The notes below the pieces were generated by a model. That model did no database searches, had not been told where the DNA came from, and saw only the letters and a program-made list of their open reading frames with translations. A program made the translations under genes and the position numbers. This document shows, in pieces, positions 30,457 to 39,580 of a stretch of 64,000 nt of DNA. Source of the stretch: Butyrivibrio sp. AE2015 (GTDB taxonomy: Bacteria > Bacillota > Clostridia > Lachnospirales > Lachnospiraceae); contig NZ_ATVR01000010.1 in assembly GCF_000420825.1 (NCBI RefSeq), positions 44,637 through 108,636 on the forward strand, read 5' to 3'. Each line of letters begins with the position of its first letter. Positions within the stretch are counted from its first letter, which is position 1.

Positions 30457-30945
30457 GTGAAGGTTGCAGTATATCCCGGAAGTTTCGATCCAGTTACTTA
30501 CGGACATTTAGATATAATAAAGCGTGCATCACAGATGTTTGATAAAGTTATAGTGGCTGTCATGTGCAATTCCGCTAAAACTCCATTGTTTACGCTTGAT
30601 GAACGTGTTAAAATGATAAGAGAGTCAGTAAGTGACCTAAATAACGTATATGTTGAATCTTTTAGCGGTCTTCTTATAGACTATTGTAAAAAAGAGAACA
30701 TTCATATTGTTATTCGTGGCCTTAGAGCTATTACCGATTTTGAGTATGAGCTTCAGATCGCGCAGACCAATAAGGAACTCTCTCACAATGAAGTTGATAC
30801 TGTTTTCTTAACAACTTCACTTCAGTATTCTTACCTTAGCAGCTCGGTTGTAAAAGAAGTTGCAAGCTATAACGGCGATATTACTCCATGTGTTCCGGAT
30901 TTTGTCGCTGACACATTATATAAAAAGTATGGGTTCAGAAAATAA
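30457..30945 (+). CDS. coaD: Phosphopantetheine adenylyltransferase CoaD
   Basis: The fourth step of CoA synthesis, making dephospho-CoA from ATP and 4'-phosphopantetheine. The 162-residue protein has the nucleotidyltransferase motif VYPGSFDPVTYGHLDII, RGLRAITDFEYELQIA, and YLSSSVVKEVA (the ISST-like motif). The start is GTG after AAGGAG. Confidence 0.97.
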   Translation: MKVAVYPGSFDPVTYGHLDIIKRASQMFDKVIVAVMCNSAKTPLFTLDERVKMIRESVSDLNNVYVESFSGLLIDYCKKENIHIVIRGLRAITDFEYELQIAQTNKELSHNEVDTVFLTTSLQYSYLSSSVVKEVASYNGDITPCVPDFVADTLYKKYGFRK

Positions 30946-30963
30946 GTCAGGGGGAATTAAAAA

Positions 30964-31668
30964 ATGACTAGCAGAATTGAACAGTTGATTGACGAGATAG
31001 AGACATATATCGACAACTGTAAACCTCAGCCTTTATCACAGACTAAGATAATTGTTAACAAAGAGGAAATTGACGAGCTCCTTCGAGAACTCAGAAGCAA
31101 AACACCAGAGGAAATCAAAAAGTATCAGAAGATCATCAGCAACAAAGAAGCTATTTTAAATGATGCCAGGAAAAAGGCTGAAGAGATCGTAAATCAGGCA
31201 ACAATCAAGACTAATCAGCTTATAAATGAACACGAGATCATGCAGCAGGCATACGCCCAGGCCAATGAAGTCGTATCACAGGCTGCAATGCAGGCAAAAG
31301 AGATCCTTGATAATGCAATGATCGAAGCCAATAATATGAAGGGTGCTGCAGTTCAGTATACAGACCAGCTTTTGGCAGGAGTTGAGGATGTCATCGCGCA
31401 GTCGATCGATGCCACAAGCAAAAACAATGATGAGATCATAGATGCTGTTAAGCAGCATAGTCTTGATATCGTTAAATCAGTTTCACAGAGCAATGATAGC
31501 ATTCTTTCAGCTCTTACACAGTACAGTGAAGTTATAAAATCAAACAGAGCTGATCTTAAACAGCCTGAGGTTTCCGGAGATGCCGGATATACAGCTCAGG
31601 ATGCAGTAGCCGGTGAAGCTGGTGATGCCGCTTCATCTGAAGCAATCAACCTTGATATGCTTAACTGA
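30964..31668 (+). CDS. Coiled-coil protein related to V-type ATPase subunit H/E-like stalk proteins, function unknown
   Basis: A 234-residue protein, largely alpha-helical. Residues 45-130 are rich in Glu, Lys, Ala and Gln in a heptad-like pattern (AILNDARKKAEEIVNQA). The C-terminal 45 residues are low-complexity Ala/Gly/Glu. Such proteins are regularly found after coaD in Clostridia and are labelled ATPase or DivIVA-like, without known function. No ATP synthase genes are nearby, so I make no ATPase claim. Confidence 0.75.
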   Translation: MTSRIEQLIDEIETYIDNCKPQPLSQTKIIVNKEEIDELLRELRSKTPEEIKKYQKIISNKEAILNDARKKAEEIVNQATIKTNQLINEHEIMQQAYAQANEVVSQAAMQAKEILDNAMIEANNMKGAAVQYTDQLLAGVEDVIAQSIDATSKNNDEIIDAVKQHSLDIVKSVSQSNDSILSALTQYSEVIKSNRADLKQPEVSGDAGYTAQDAVAGEAGDAASSEAINLDMLN

Positions 31669-31676
31669 TAGAACAT

Positions 31677-31712
31677 TATAAGCTGCCGCTTTTTTGCGAC
31701 AGCTTATTTATA
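31677..31712 (+). terminator. Terminator after the coiled-coil gene
   Basis: ATAAGCTGCCGC pairs with GCGACAGCTTAT (one C-A mismatch) around TTTTTT; only a short T-rich tail follows. Confidence 0.65.
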
Positions 31713-31752
31713 TCATAGGAATTTGCATTGCATCATACATGTGGGGGATTTT

Positions 31753-32814
31753 ATGAAAAAAAGCATTATTTCTTTTGTTTTAACTATTGTAATTCTTTTG
31801 GGGCTTTTAGGGGCAACTATGCCTATAAAAGCAGAAGCTGCCTCAGCATCTAAGAATGTTGTTATAGTGATCGATCCGGGCCATGGCGGAACCGGAGAAA
31901 GAAATCTTGGTGCGCAATATAACGGATTTTCTGAAAAAGAGATGACAATGCAGGTAGCAACTGCAATGAAGGAAGAGCTTGAAAAGTATGATAATGTAAC
32001 AGTATACCTGACAAGAACAACTGATACTTTTATATCACTTGAGGATCGTGCAGCTACTGCCCAGAGTTTAAATGCAGATTTTATGTACAGCATCCATTTC
32101 AATGCTTCTTTGGAACATGATTTTTATGGTTCCGAGATATGGACATCAGCTTTTGGCTCTTTTTACAAAAAGGGTGCTGAGTTTGGGCAGATTATGTCTG
32201 ATGAGCTTGGAAATCTTGGTCTTTACCAGAAAGGCGTAAAGACAAAGATTGGCAAAACAGGCAAAGACTATTATGGAATAATAAGGCAGAGCGTAGCAAG
32301 AGACATTCCCTGCGTAATTATTGAGCACGCTTACCTTGATCACGGTTATGATCTGCCATTTCTTAACACTGCTGGATTCCTAAAGACCCTTGGAGTAACA
32401 GATGCAACTGCAGTCGCCAAGTATTTTAAGCTTACTTCCAAGACTACAGGAGCTGACTATTCCAATTATAGTTTCAAAACTGTCAGCACCCCAAAAACTC
32501 GTTTGAGTCAGGATTTCACAGAGCCGGATTACTGCAAGGTTTCCTGTGTTTCTTATGACAGTAACAGCAGAAATGCTCTTATAGAGATGAGTACAAAGGA
32601 CAGCCAGTCACCTGTAATATATTTTTCCTATAGTTATGATGGTGGCAAAACTTACTCATTATTGCAGATGTGGGATAGAACAAAGGAAACACAGTCCTTT
32701 AATGTAAATATTCCAAAGGGTGTTGTATCACCTACTATTGTATGCAGAGCATATAATAATTATGAACTTTACAAGGAAAGCGAACCTGTTTTGGTTACAG
32801 GGTATACCAATTAA
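31753..32814 (+). CDS. Secreted N-acetylmuramoyl-L-alanine amidase (Amidase_3)
   Basis: It cleaves the bond between muramic acid and the stem peptide in peptidoglycan. The 353-residue precursor has a Sec signal peptide (MKKSIISFVLTIVILL ... AEAAS). The zinc-amidase domain (residues 37-235) has IDPGHGG, the Glu in GFSEKEM, YSIHFNAS and the catalytic-Glu region VIIEHAYLDH. The last 110 residues look like a beta-sandwich of unknown role. I use the ATG after GTGGGGGA; the upstream in-frame ATG would spoil the signal peptide. Confidence 0.92.
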   Translation: MKKSIISFVLTIVILLGLLGATMPIKAEAASASKNVVIVIDPGHGGTGERNLGAQYNGFSEKEMTMQVATAMKEELEKYDNVTVYLTRTTDTFISLEDRAATAQSLNADFMYSIHFNASLEHDFYGSEIWTSAFGSFYKKGAEFGQIMSDELGNLGLYQKGVKTKIGKTGKDYYGIIRQSVARDIPCVIIEHAYLDHGYDLPFLNTAGFLKTLGVTDATAVAKYFKLTSKTTGADYSNYSFKTVSTPKTRLSQDFTEPDYCKVSCVSYDSNSRNALIEMSTKDSQSPVIYFSYSYDGGKTYSLLQMWDRTKETQSFNVNIPKGVVSPTIVCRAYNNYELYKESEPVLVTGYTN

Positions 32815-32826
32815 AGAGAGAAGAAA

Positions 32827-33558
32827 TTGAGATTAGATAAATTTTTGGGCGACCACAATGTTGGTACCCGCAAACAAATAAAAGAATATGTAAAAAACGG
32901 AAGATGTTCAGTAAATGGAACTCCCGTTAAAAAGGCTGACATTCATATTGATGAGAATGCTGATGTAATTACCTTTGATGGTATCGAACTTACATTTAGT
33001 AAATTCCATTATTACATGCTTTATAAGCCTGATGGAGTAGTATCTGCCACAACTGATGGGAGAAATAAAACAGTCCTTGATCTACTTAAAGATGAAAATG
33101 TAAAAGGCTTAAATCCTGCAGGCCGTCTTGATATTGATACTGTTGGACTACTTCTTTTGACAGATGACGGCGGTCTTATTCACAGGCTTCTTTCTCCTAA
33201 AAAACATGTAGATAAGACCTATGAAGTTCATCTTGAAAAAGAGCTAAGCGACGAGGATATAAGAAAGCTTGAAAGTGGCGTAGATATAGGCGATAAAAAA
33301 GATAATGGCGATCCATATCTTACCATGGAAGCAAGGGTCATAAGGAAAGAAAATGACGACAAGGGCAATCCTGTTGTTCATCTTATTATCCATGAGGGAC
33401 GTTTCCATCAGGTAAAAAGAATGATGGAAGCTATTGGAAATAAGGTTGTTTTCTTAAAAAGAGTTACATTTGGTCCGCTTGTTCTTGATGAAACTCTTTT
33501 ACCAGGCCAGTACAGACCTCTTACAGAAAATGAATTAAAAGAACTAGGAGTAGAATAA
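32827..33558 (+). CDS. RsuA-family 16S rRNA pseudouridine synthase
   Basis: A 243-residue enzyme with an S4 domain (MRLDKFLGDHNVGTRKQIKE) and an RsuA/RluB/E/F catalytic domain (NPAGRLDIDTVGLLLLT, with the active Asp). IHEGRFHQVKRMMEA and the ending are typical of RsuA, which makes Psi516 in 16S rRNA. It has a TTG start 12 bases after the amidase stop. Confidence 0.9.
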   Translation: MRLDKFLGDHNVGTRKQIKEYVKNGRCSVNGTPVKKADIHIDENADVITFDGIELTFSKFHYYMLYKPDGVVSATTDGRNKTVLDLLKDENVKGLNPAGRLDIDTVGLLLLTDDGGLIHRLLSPKKHVDKTYEVHLEKELSDEDIRKLESGVDIGDKKDNGDPYLTMEARVIRKENDDKGNPVVHLIIHEGRFHQVKRMMEAIGNKVVFLKRVTFGPLVLDETLLPGQYRPLTENELKELGVE

Positions 33559-33571
33559 TACAGGTAATATT

Positions 33572-34174
33572 ATGAAACGTGTAGATAAAGGTGAATTTGG
33601 TTATATTGAATACAGAAAAAAGGTAGCGATCATAAGAACCGCTATATGCCTTGCAATTGTTCTTATTGTGTTTTTTACAGGATTATTTATATATCACAGT
33701 CAGAAGAGTATATTTAGCATTATTGCTGCAGTTCTTTGTCTTCCAACAGGATGGAGCGGTGTAAACCTGATCATGTTCCTGAAAGCCAAAAGCTGCTCAC
33801 TTAAGGACTATAAGAAGATTGAAGATAATAAGGGTGGTCTTTTGATCCATTATGATCATATAATCACATCCTATGACAAAAACTTCTATATCGCAGCTTC
33901 TACAGTACTTGATAAGAATATATGTGCTCTGGCAGCTGATAAGGACATGGAAGAATCAGACTGTGAGAAGCATATTAAGAAGATGATGGCAGGAAGCGGG
34001 TATTCAAGTTATAGCATTAAAGTATTTACAGATGCAGATAAATTCTGTGACAGACTCCTTCAGCTTGATAAACTTCGCGAAGAAAAGAAGATCGATCCAG
34101 TTGCCATTGAAGAATCATGGGAAGTTGGAACTGTTCAGACACCTGCAGCAGTTCTTTTATCCATATCTCTGTGA
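33572..34174 (+). CDS. Membrane protein of unknown function (two N-terminal TM helices)
   Basis: A 200-residue protein with two hydrophobic segments (residues about 21-42 and 46-68) and a cytoplasmic C-terminal domain with mixed alpha/beta character. No known family is recognised. It sits between two pseudouridine synthase genes in the same direction. Confidence 0.65.
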   Translation: MKRVDKGEFGYIEYRKKVAIIRTAICLAIVLIVFFTGLFIYHSQKSIFSIIAAVLCLPTGWSGVNLIMFLKAKSCSLKDYKKIEDNKGGLLIHYDHIITSYDKNFYIAASTVLDKNICALAADKDMEESDCEKHIKKMMAGSGYSSYSIKVFTDADKFCDRLLQLDKLREEKKIDPVAIEESWEVGTVQTPAAVLLSISL

Positions 34175-34225
34175 TTACCGGTCATGTAAATATATTCAGT
34201 TTATTTAAGGTTCTATAAGAAAAGA

Positions 34226-35191
34226 ATGAAAGAAATAGTTATTGATAAAAATCAGGAAAGCAAAAGACTTGATAGCTTTCTAAAGGCTTATCTGTCTGAA
34301 GCAACCGGCAGCTTTATTTATAAGATGCTGCGAAAAAAGAATATTACATTAAATGACAAAAAAGCAGATGGAAAAGAAAAGCTTAAAATCGGAGATTCTA
34401 TAAAGATTTACTTTTCAGATGAGACATTTGATAAGTTTGTAGGAAAGAAAAAAGCTTCCGTTAATGAGAAAAAAAGTTCTTCCTACGAGAAACTTTCAGT
34501 TGAAATAGTTTATGAAGATGAAAATGTAATATTTGTAAATAAGCCTGCAGGTCTTTTGTCCCAAAAAGCTGATAAAGATGATATAAGCCTCAATGACTGG
34601 CTTATCTATTATCTTTTAAATAAAGGCGCTGTCACACAGGAGAGTCTTTTAACCTATAAGCCATCTATATGTAACCGCCTTGACAGGAATACATCAGGTC
34701 TTGTTATCTGCGCTAAGTCTTTATCCGGCGCAAGAGAAATGAACCAAATGCTAAAAGACAGGACTCTTGATAAATTCTACAGAACGCTTGTATCCGGAAG
34801 GATCACAGACAGTATAAGACTTAAGGGCTATCTTTATAAGGATGAAGCCAAAAACAAAGTCTTTATAAAGGAAAATGATCCGAAAGATGACAGATATTCA
34901 TATATCGAAACTGAGTATAAGCCTTTGGAATATTATGAAAAATCTGATCTTACCATGCTTGAAGTTAAGCTCATAACAGGTAAGCCTCATCAGATTAGGG
35001 CTCATTTATCCAGCATTGGCCATCCGCTTATTGGAGATATAAAATACGGCGGCAAGAAATATAATGGTATAAATTATCAGCTGCTACACAGCTATAGGAT
35101 TCATTTCCCGGATAATATGTCCGGAGAACTTGAATATCTCTCGGGGAGAGAGTTTATTGCAAAACTGCCTTCTGTGTTTGAGGGTATCTAG
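34226..35191 (+). CDS. RluA-family pseudouridine synthase
   Basis: A 321-residue RluA/RluC/RluD-type enzyme: an N-terminal S4-like domain (RLDSFLKAYLSEATGSFIYKML), then NKPAGLLSQKADK and the catalytic NRLDRNTSGLVICAKS, and GKPHQIRAHLSSIGHPLIGD near the end. RNA target not assignable. Ribosome-binding site weak (AGAAAAG). Confidence 0.92.
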   Translation: MKEIVIDKNQESKRLDSFLKAYLSEATGSFIYKMLRKKNITLNDKKADGKEKLKIGDSIKIYFSDETFDKFVGKKKASVNEKKSSSYEKLSVEIVYEDENVIFVNKPAGLLSQKADKDDISLNDWLIYYLLNKGAVTQESLLTYKPSICNRLDRNTSGLVICAKSLSGAREMNQMLKDRTLDKFYRTLVSGRITDSIRLKGYLYKDEAKNKVFIKENDPKDDRYSYIETEYKPLEYYEKSDLTMLEVKLITGKPHQIRAHLSSIGHPLIGDIKYGGKKYNGINYQLLHSYRIHFPDNMSGELEYLSGREFIAKLPSVFEGI

Positions 35192-35201
35192 GGGGAGTAA
35201 C

Positions 35202-35741
35202 ATGCCAACTTGGAAATCAAGGGGACTTAGAGGTTCCACATTAGAGGAACTTATAAATAGATCCAATGAAAGGTATCAGGAACTTGGCCTTGCGCTTATT
35301 CAGAAAATTCCTACACCTATCACACCCATTAACATTGATAAACAGACAAGGCACATTACACTGGCATATTTTGACCAGAAAAGTACAGTCGATTATATAG
35401 GAGTTGTTCAGGGCATTCCTGTTTGTTTTGATGCAAAGGAATGCGCTACAGCTACATTTGCCTTAGAGAACATCCATCCTCATCAGGTTGCATTTATGCA
35501 GGATTTTGAAAAGCAGGATGGTGTTGCTTTCTTTTTGATATATTTTACAAGTCTAAACGAGTTCTATTATTTACCCTATAGAAAATTAAATGAATTTTGG
35601 GAAAGAGCTGAAAATGGCGGCAGAAAGAGTTTTCGTCACGATGAGCTCGATATTTCCTATACAATACATTCACCCGGTGAATCCGGCATTTTGATCCCTT
35701 TTCTTGATACTATCCAAAAAGATTTAGAGGAAAGGGAATAA
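35202..35741 (+). CDS. recU: Holliday junction resolvase RecU
   Basis: RecU cuts four-way junctions during recombination and segregation in Firmicutes. The 179-residue protein has the nuclease core STVDYIGVVQGIPVCFDAKE (metal-binding Asp, Glu and Lys) and HPHQVAFMQDF. I choose the ATG after GGGGGAG; a longer in-frame start would lie inside the preceding gene. Confidence 0.95.
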   Translation: MPTWKSRGLRGSTLEELINRSNERYQELGLALIQKIPTPITPINIDKQTRHITLAYFDQKSTVDYIGVVQGIPVCFDAKECATATFALENIHPHQVAFMQDFEKQDGVAFFLIYFTSLNEFYYLPYRKLNEFWERAENGGRKSFRHDELDISYTIHSPGESGILIPFLDTIQKDLEERE

Positions 35742-35745
35742 ATAA

Positions 35746-35775
35746 TTGACATAAGTTAATATTGGATGTTAAACT
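35746..35775 (+). promoter_or_regulatory. Promoter of the his operon
   Basis: A perfect TTGACA is followed after 17-18 bases by TTAAAC/TAAACT, about 65 bases before hisZ. No T-box or leader peptide is apparent in the short leader. Confidence 0.6.
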
Positions 35776-35837
35776 CTTTACTATATTAGCATACTATCAG
35801 AGTAGCACTGTACCACGTGAAAGTGAAAAGAGGTATT

Positions 35838-36947
35838 ATGAGCAAAGTTCTGTTACATACTCCGGATGGAGTAAGAGATATCTATGGTGAAGAATGTAGT
35901 GACAAGATAATAATTGCCGAGAAAATTCATGGCAAGATGAAGAGTTTTGGGTATCAGGACATTGATACGCCTACATTTGAGTATTTTGATGTATTTGCAG
36001 AGGAGATCAATACGACTGATGCAAAAGAACTCTATAAGTTTTTCGACAAGGAAGGAAATACTCTTGTTCTTCGTCCTGACTTCACACCGTCCATTGCAAG
36101 ATGTGCTTCAAAGGTCCTGCTTGAAAATGGTACTCCTGTAAGAGTTTGTTATGAAGGAAAAACCTTCTTAAACACTTCTAATCTGCAGGGAAAGTTAAAA
36201 GAGAATTACAATATCGGTGTAGAGCTAATGAATGATGATTCTGTAATGGCTGACGCTGAAATGATAGCTCTTTTGGTAAGTTGTCTTAAGAGCGCAGGAC
36301 TTAGTGATTTTCAGATAAGTGTCGGTGATGCTGGATTTTATAAGGGTCTTTGCATTGAAGCCGGTATTGATAAGGAAACAGAAGCTGCAATAAGAGAGCA
36401 GATCACTTCTAAAAACTATTTTGCAGCAGAAAGTCTTATGAACGAGCGCAACATAGATTCAAAGTACATTGACCAGATCCTTAAGGTTTCTGAATTTATA
36501 GGCTCTGATGATGCTCTTGATAAGGCTGAGAACATCGCCAATAACGAAATGTCATTAAACGCTGTTAAGAGGCTAAAAAAGCTTTATAAAGTGCTTACAA
36601 GCTATGGTGTTCAGAAATATATTTCTTTTGACCTTAGTGTCCTTAGTAAGTTTAATTACTACACAGGCGTGATATTTAGTGCCTATACCTATGGCGCTCC
36701 CGATGCTATAGCAAAGGGCGGACGATACGACAATCTTCTTGGTAAATACGGGAAAGATGCGCCTGCCATCGGGTTTGTGATCATACTTGACGACCTTATT
36801 TCTGCTTGTAAAAGACAGGGCATAGAATTTGAACATGAAGCATCTGCAATATCCGTTACTTATAACGAAGATAATTTTGATGATGCTCTTAAAAAAGCAA
36901 CAGACCTAAGACAGAAGGGCAAAAATGTTTGTCTTTTGCATGAATAA
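35838..36947 (+). CDS. hisZ: ATP phosphoribosyltransferase regulatory subunit HisZ
   Basis: A 369-residue histidyl-tRNA-synthetase-like protein (TPDGVRDIYGEE, LVLRPDFTPSIAR, GGRYDNLLGKYG) that lacks the anticodon-binding domain and stands just before a short-form HisG. It gives HisG histidine feedback control. I start at the ATG after AAAGAGG; an upstream GTG is less likely. Confidence 0.95.
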   Translation: MSKVLLHTPDGVRDIYGEECSDKIIIAEKIHGKMKSFGYQDIDTPTFEYFDVFAEEINTTDAKELYKFFDKEGNTLVLRPDFTPSIARCASKVLLENGTPVRVCYEGKTFLNTSNLQGKLKENYNIGVELMNDDSVMADAEMIALLVSCLKSAGLSDFQISVGDAGFYKGLCIEAGIDKETEAAIREQITSKNYFAAESLMNERNIDSKYIDQILKVSEFIGSDDALDKAENIANNEMSLNAVKRLKKLYKVLTSYGVQKYISFDLSVLSKFNYYTGVIFSAYTYGAPDAIAKGGRYDNLLGKYGKDAPAIGFVIILDDLISACKRQGIEFEHEASAISVTYNEDNFDDALKKATDLRQKGKNVCLLHE

Positions 36948-36958
36948 ATGGAGGCATT

Positions 36959-37594
36959 ATGAGATATTTGACCTTTGCCCTTGGGAAGGGAAGACTTGTA
37001 GATAGCACAATGGAAATACTAAATAAATGCGGTATTACCTGTGATGAGATCTTAGATAAAAAAACAAGAAAGCTTATTTTTACAAATGAAGAATTAAAAC
37101 TGAAATTCTTTTTGGCAAAAGGCCCGGACGTGCCAACTTACGTAGAATATGGTGCTGCTGATATAGGAATTGTTGGCGCTGATACCATAATGGAAGAAAA
37201 GAGAAGAGTTTATGAGGTGCTTGACCTTGGCTTTGGAAAATGCAGGATGTGTGTATGCGGACCTGCAGAAGCCAAAAAGCTCCTTGAACACAGGGAACTT
37301 ATAAGAGTAGCAAGTAAATATCCGGAGATTGCCAAAGACTATTTCTTTAATCAAAAGCATCAGACTGTTGACATCATAAAACTCAATGGTTCTGTGGAAC
37401 TTGGTCCTATAGTTAATTTAAGTGATGTCATAGTTGATATTGTTGAGACAGGTTCAACACTTAAAGAGAACGGACTTGAAGTACTTGAAGAAATCTGCCC
37501 TCTGTCTGCCAGAATGATCGTCAATCAGGTCAGCATGCAGATGGAAACTGAAAGAATAAGAAAGCTTATAAATGACATAAAGGAGAATCTCTAA
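36959..37594 (+). CDS. hisG: ATP phosphoribosyltransferase HisG, short form
   Basis: The first step of histidine synthesis, ATP plus PRPP. The 211-residue protein has FALGKGRLVDST, ADIGIVGADTI and DIVETGSTLKENGL (PRPP loop). It lacks the C-terminal regulatory domain of the long form, consistent with the HisZ partner. Confidence 0.97.
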   Translation: MRYLTFALGKGRLVDSTMEILNKCGITCDEILDKKTRKLIFTNEELKLKFFLAKGPDVPTYVEYGAADIGIVGADTIMEEKRRVYEVLDLGFGKCRMCVCGPAEAKKLLEHRELIRVASKYPEIAKDYFFNQKHQTVDIIKLNGSVELGPIVNLSDVIVDIVETGSTLKENGLEVLEEICPLSARMIVNQVSMQMETERIRKLINDIKENL

Positions 37595-37597
37595 TAT

Positions 37598-38896
37598 ATG
37601 CGCACAGTAAAACTTACCAAAGAAACAAAAGATGAGCTTTTAGGAAATCTTTTAAAAAGAAATCCCGGAAGCTATACAGAATACGAAAATACAGTAAACG
37701 AGATCATCAGCAATGTAAGAGAAAATGGCGATAAAGCCCTTTTTGACTATACACTTAAATTTGATAAATTTGATGTAAATGAAAAAACAATAAAAGTAAC
37801 AAGGCAAGAAATAGAAGAAGCTTATAAAGAGCTTTCAGATGACTTTGTGGAAGTCATGAAAAAGAGCGCTGAAAATATTAGAGTTTTCCATGAAAAGCAA
37901 AAGAGAAATACCTGGATCGATACAAAAGAAGACGGAAGCATACTTGGCCAGAGAATCCTTCCTATCGAGATCTCAGGCGTATATGTTCCCGGCGGAAAAG
38001 CTGCTTATCCGTCAAGCGTTCTCATGAATGTAGTTCCAGCAAAAGTTGCCGGAGTTGAAAGAATTGTAATGTGCACACCTCCTTCAAAGGATGGTAAAGT
38101 TAATGCCGGAACCCTTGTTGCAGCAGATATAGCAGGTGTTACTGAAATTTATAAAGTTGGCGGAGCGCAGGCAATCGCAGCTATGGCTTTTGGTACAGCT
38201 TCAGTTCCAAAGGTAGATAAAATAACAGGCCCTGGAAATATATTTGTAGCATTGGCTAAAAAAGCATGCTTTGGACACGTTTCAATTGATTCAATCGCAG
38301 GTCCCAGTGAGATCCTTGTTTTGACAGATGAAACTGCCAATCCAAGATATGTAGCAGCAGATCTTTTATCACAGGCTGAGCACGATGAGCTTGCAAGCAG
38401 CATACTTATCACAACATCTCAGGATATTGCAGATAAAGTGTCAAAAGAAATTGATGAGTTCTTAAAAACACTTTCAAGGTCTGAGATCATCAAAAAATCT
38501 TTGGACAATTATGGTTATATCTTTGTAGCAGATAATATGGATGATGCAATAGATGCTGCAAATGCAGTTGCATCAGAGCACCTTGAGATAATTACCAAAA
38601 ATCCATTTGAGACTATGACCAAGATTAAAAATGCAGGTGCTATTTTCCTTGGAGAATATTCTTCAGAGCCGCTTGGAGACTACTTTGCAGGTCCTAACCA
38701 CATCTTACCTACAAATAGGACAGCAAGATTTTTCTCACCGCTTTCTGTTGATGACTTCGTAAAAAAGACAAGTATCATTTCATATTCACAGGAAGGTTTA
38801 TATAAAGTCCACAAGGATATTGAACTATTTGCAAAAGAGGAAGGCCTTACAGCACATGCAAATTCTATTGCAGTAAGGTTCGAAAATTGCAAGTAA
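37598..38896 (+). CDS. hisD: Histidinol dehydrogenase HisD
   Basis: The last two oxidations to histidine. The 432-residue protein shows GVYVPGGKAAYPSSVLM, GPGNIFVALAKK, SIAGPSEILVL and LSQAEHDELASS, including zinc- and NAD-site residues. It follows hisG by three bases. Confidence 0.97.
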   Translation: MRTVKLTKETKDELLGNLLKRNPGSYTEYENTVNEIISNVRENGDKALFDYTLKFDKFDVNEKTIKVTRQEIEEAYKELSDDFVEVMKKSAENIRVFHEKQKRNTWIDTKEDGSILGQRILPIEISGVYVPGGKAAYPSSVLMNVVPAKVAGVERIVMCTPPSKDGKVNAGTLVAADIAGVTEIYKVGGAQAIAAMAFGTASVPKVDKITGPGNIFVALAKKACFGHVSIDSIAGPSEILVLTDETANPRYVAADLLSQAEHDELASSILITTSQDIADKVSKEIDEFLKTLSRSEIIKKSLDNYGYIFVADNMDDAIDAANAVASEHLEIITKNPFETMTKIKNAGAIFLGEYSSEPLGDYFAGPNHILPTNRTARFFSPLSVDDFVKKTSIISYSQEGLYKVHKDIELFAKEEGLTAHANSIAVRFENCK

Positions 38897-38910
38897 ACTT
38901 TCTAAAATAA

Positions 38911-38944
38911 TTGTTAAATGCAAGATTAATAAATTGTTTATAAT
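38911..38944 (+). promoter_or_regulatory. Possible internal promoter before hisB
   Basis: A TATAAT at 38939-38944 in an A/T-rich gap of 92 bases. The nearest -35 (TTGTTA) is 22 bases away, so support is weak. Confidence 0.3.
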
Positions 38945-38988
38945 TAAATAGCAATATTTAGTTAACATAACGCAAGGAGCCACAAATT

Positions 38989-39579
38989 ATGGGAGAAAGA
39001 ATTGCAAGTGTTATCAGGAAGACAAAAGAAACTGATATCAGCGTAAAGCTTAATATTGACGGTACAGGCAAGGCTGACATTGAAACCGGGATTGGATTTT
39101 TTGATCATATGCTTGAAGCTTTTGCAAAACATGGTCTTTTTGATCTGGAAGTAAAAGTGAAGGGCGACCTCAATGTTGACGGGCATCACACTGTAGAAGA
39201 TACCGGAATTGTCCTTGGACAGGCTCTTTTACAGGCCATTGGAGATAAAAAAGGAATCAGACGTTATGGGAGTGAAATTCTTCCAATGGATGAATCCCTT
39301 GTTTTGGCCGCTGTGGATCTTTGCGGAAGACCATATTTTGTAATGGATGCAGCATTTACATCTCCCATGGTTGGTGACTTTGATACACAGCTTGTGAATG
39401 AGTTCTTTTACGCAGTTTCATACTCTGCAATTATGAACATTCACCTGAGAGTTTTGACCGGCAGCAACGACCACCACAAGATCGAAGCAATGTTTAAAGC
39501 TTTTGCAAAAGCTGTAGATACAGCAACTATGGTCGATCCAAGAATAACAGACGTTTTAAGTACTAAAGGAGCTTTATAA
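38989..39579 (+). CDS. hisB: Imidazoleglycerol-phosphate dehydratase HisB
   Basis: A 196-residue monofunctional dehydratase with GIGFFDHMLEAFAKHG and DGHHTVEDTGIVLG (the metal-binding His and Glu repeats) and the second repeat SGSNDHHKIEA-like GSNDHHKIEAMFKA. AAGGAG upstream. Confidence 0.97.
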   Translation: MGERIASVIRKTKETDISVKLNIDGTGKADIETGIGFFDHMLEAFAKHGLFDLEVKVKGDLNVDGHHTVEDTGIVLGQALLQAIGDKKGIRRYGSEILPMDESLVLAAVDLCGRPYFVMDAAFTSPMVGDFDTQLVNEFFYAVSYSAIMNIHLRVLTGSNDHHKIEAMFKAFAKAVDTATMVDPRITDVLSTKGAL

Positions 39580-39580
39580 T

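Noticed and set aside
35752..35837. T-box or leader-peptide attenuator before the his operon
   Set aside because: The leader is under 75 bases and shows no run of His codons, T-box bulge or terminator.
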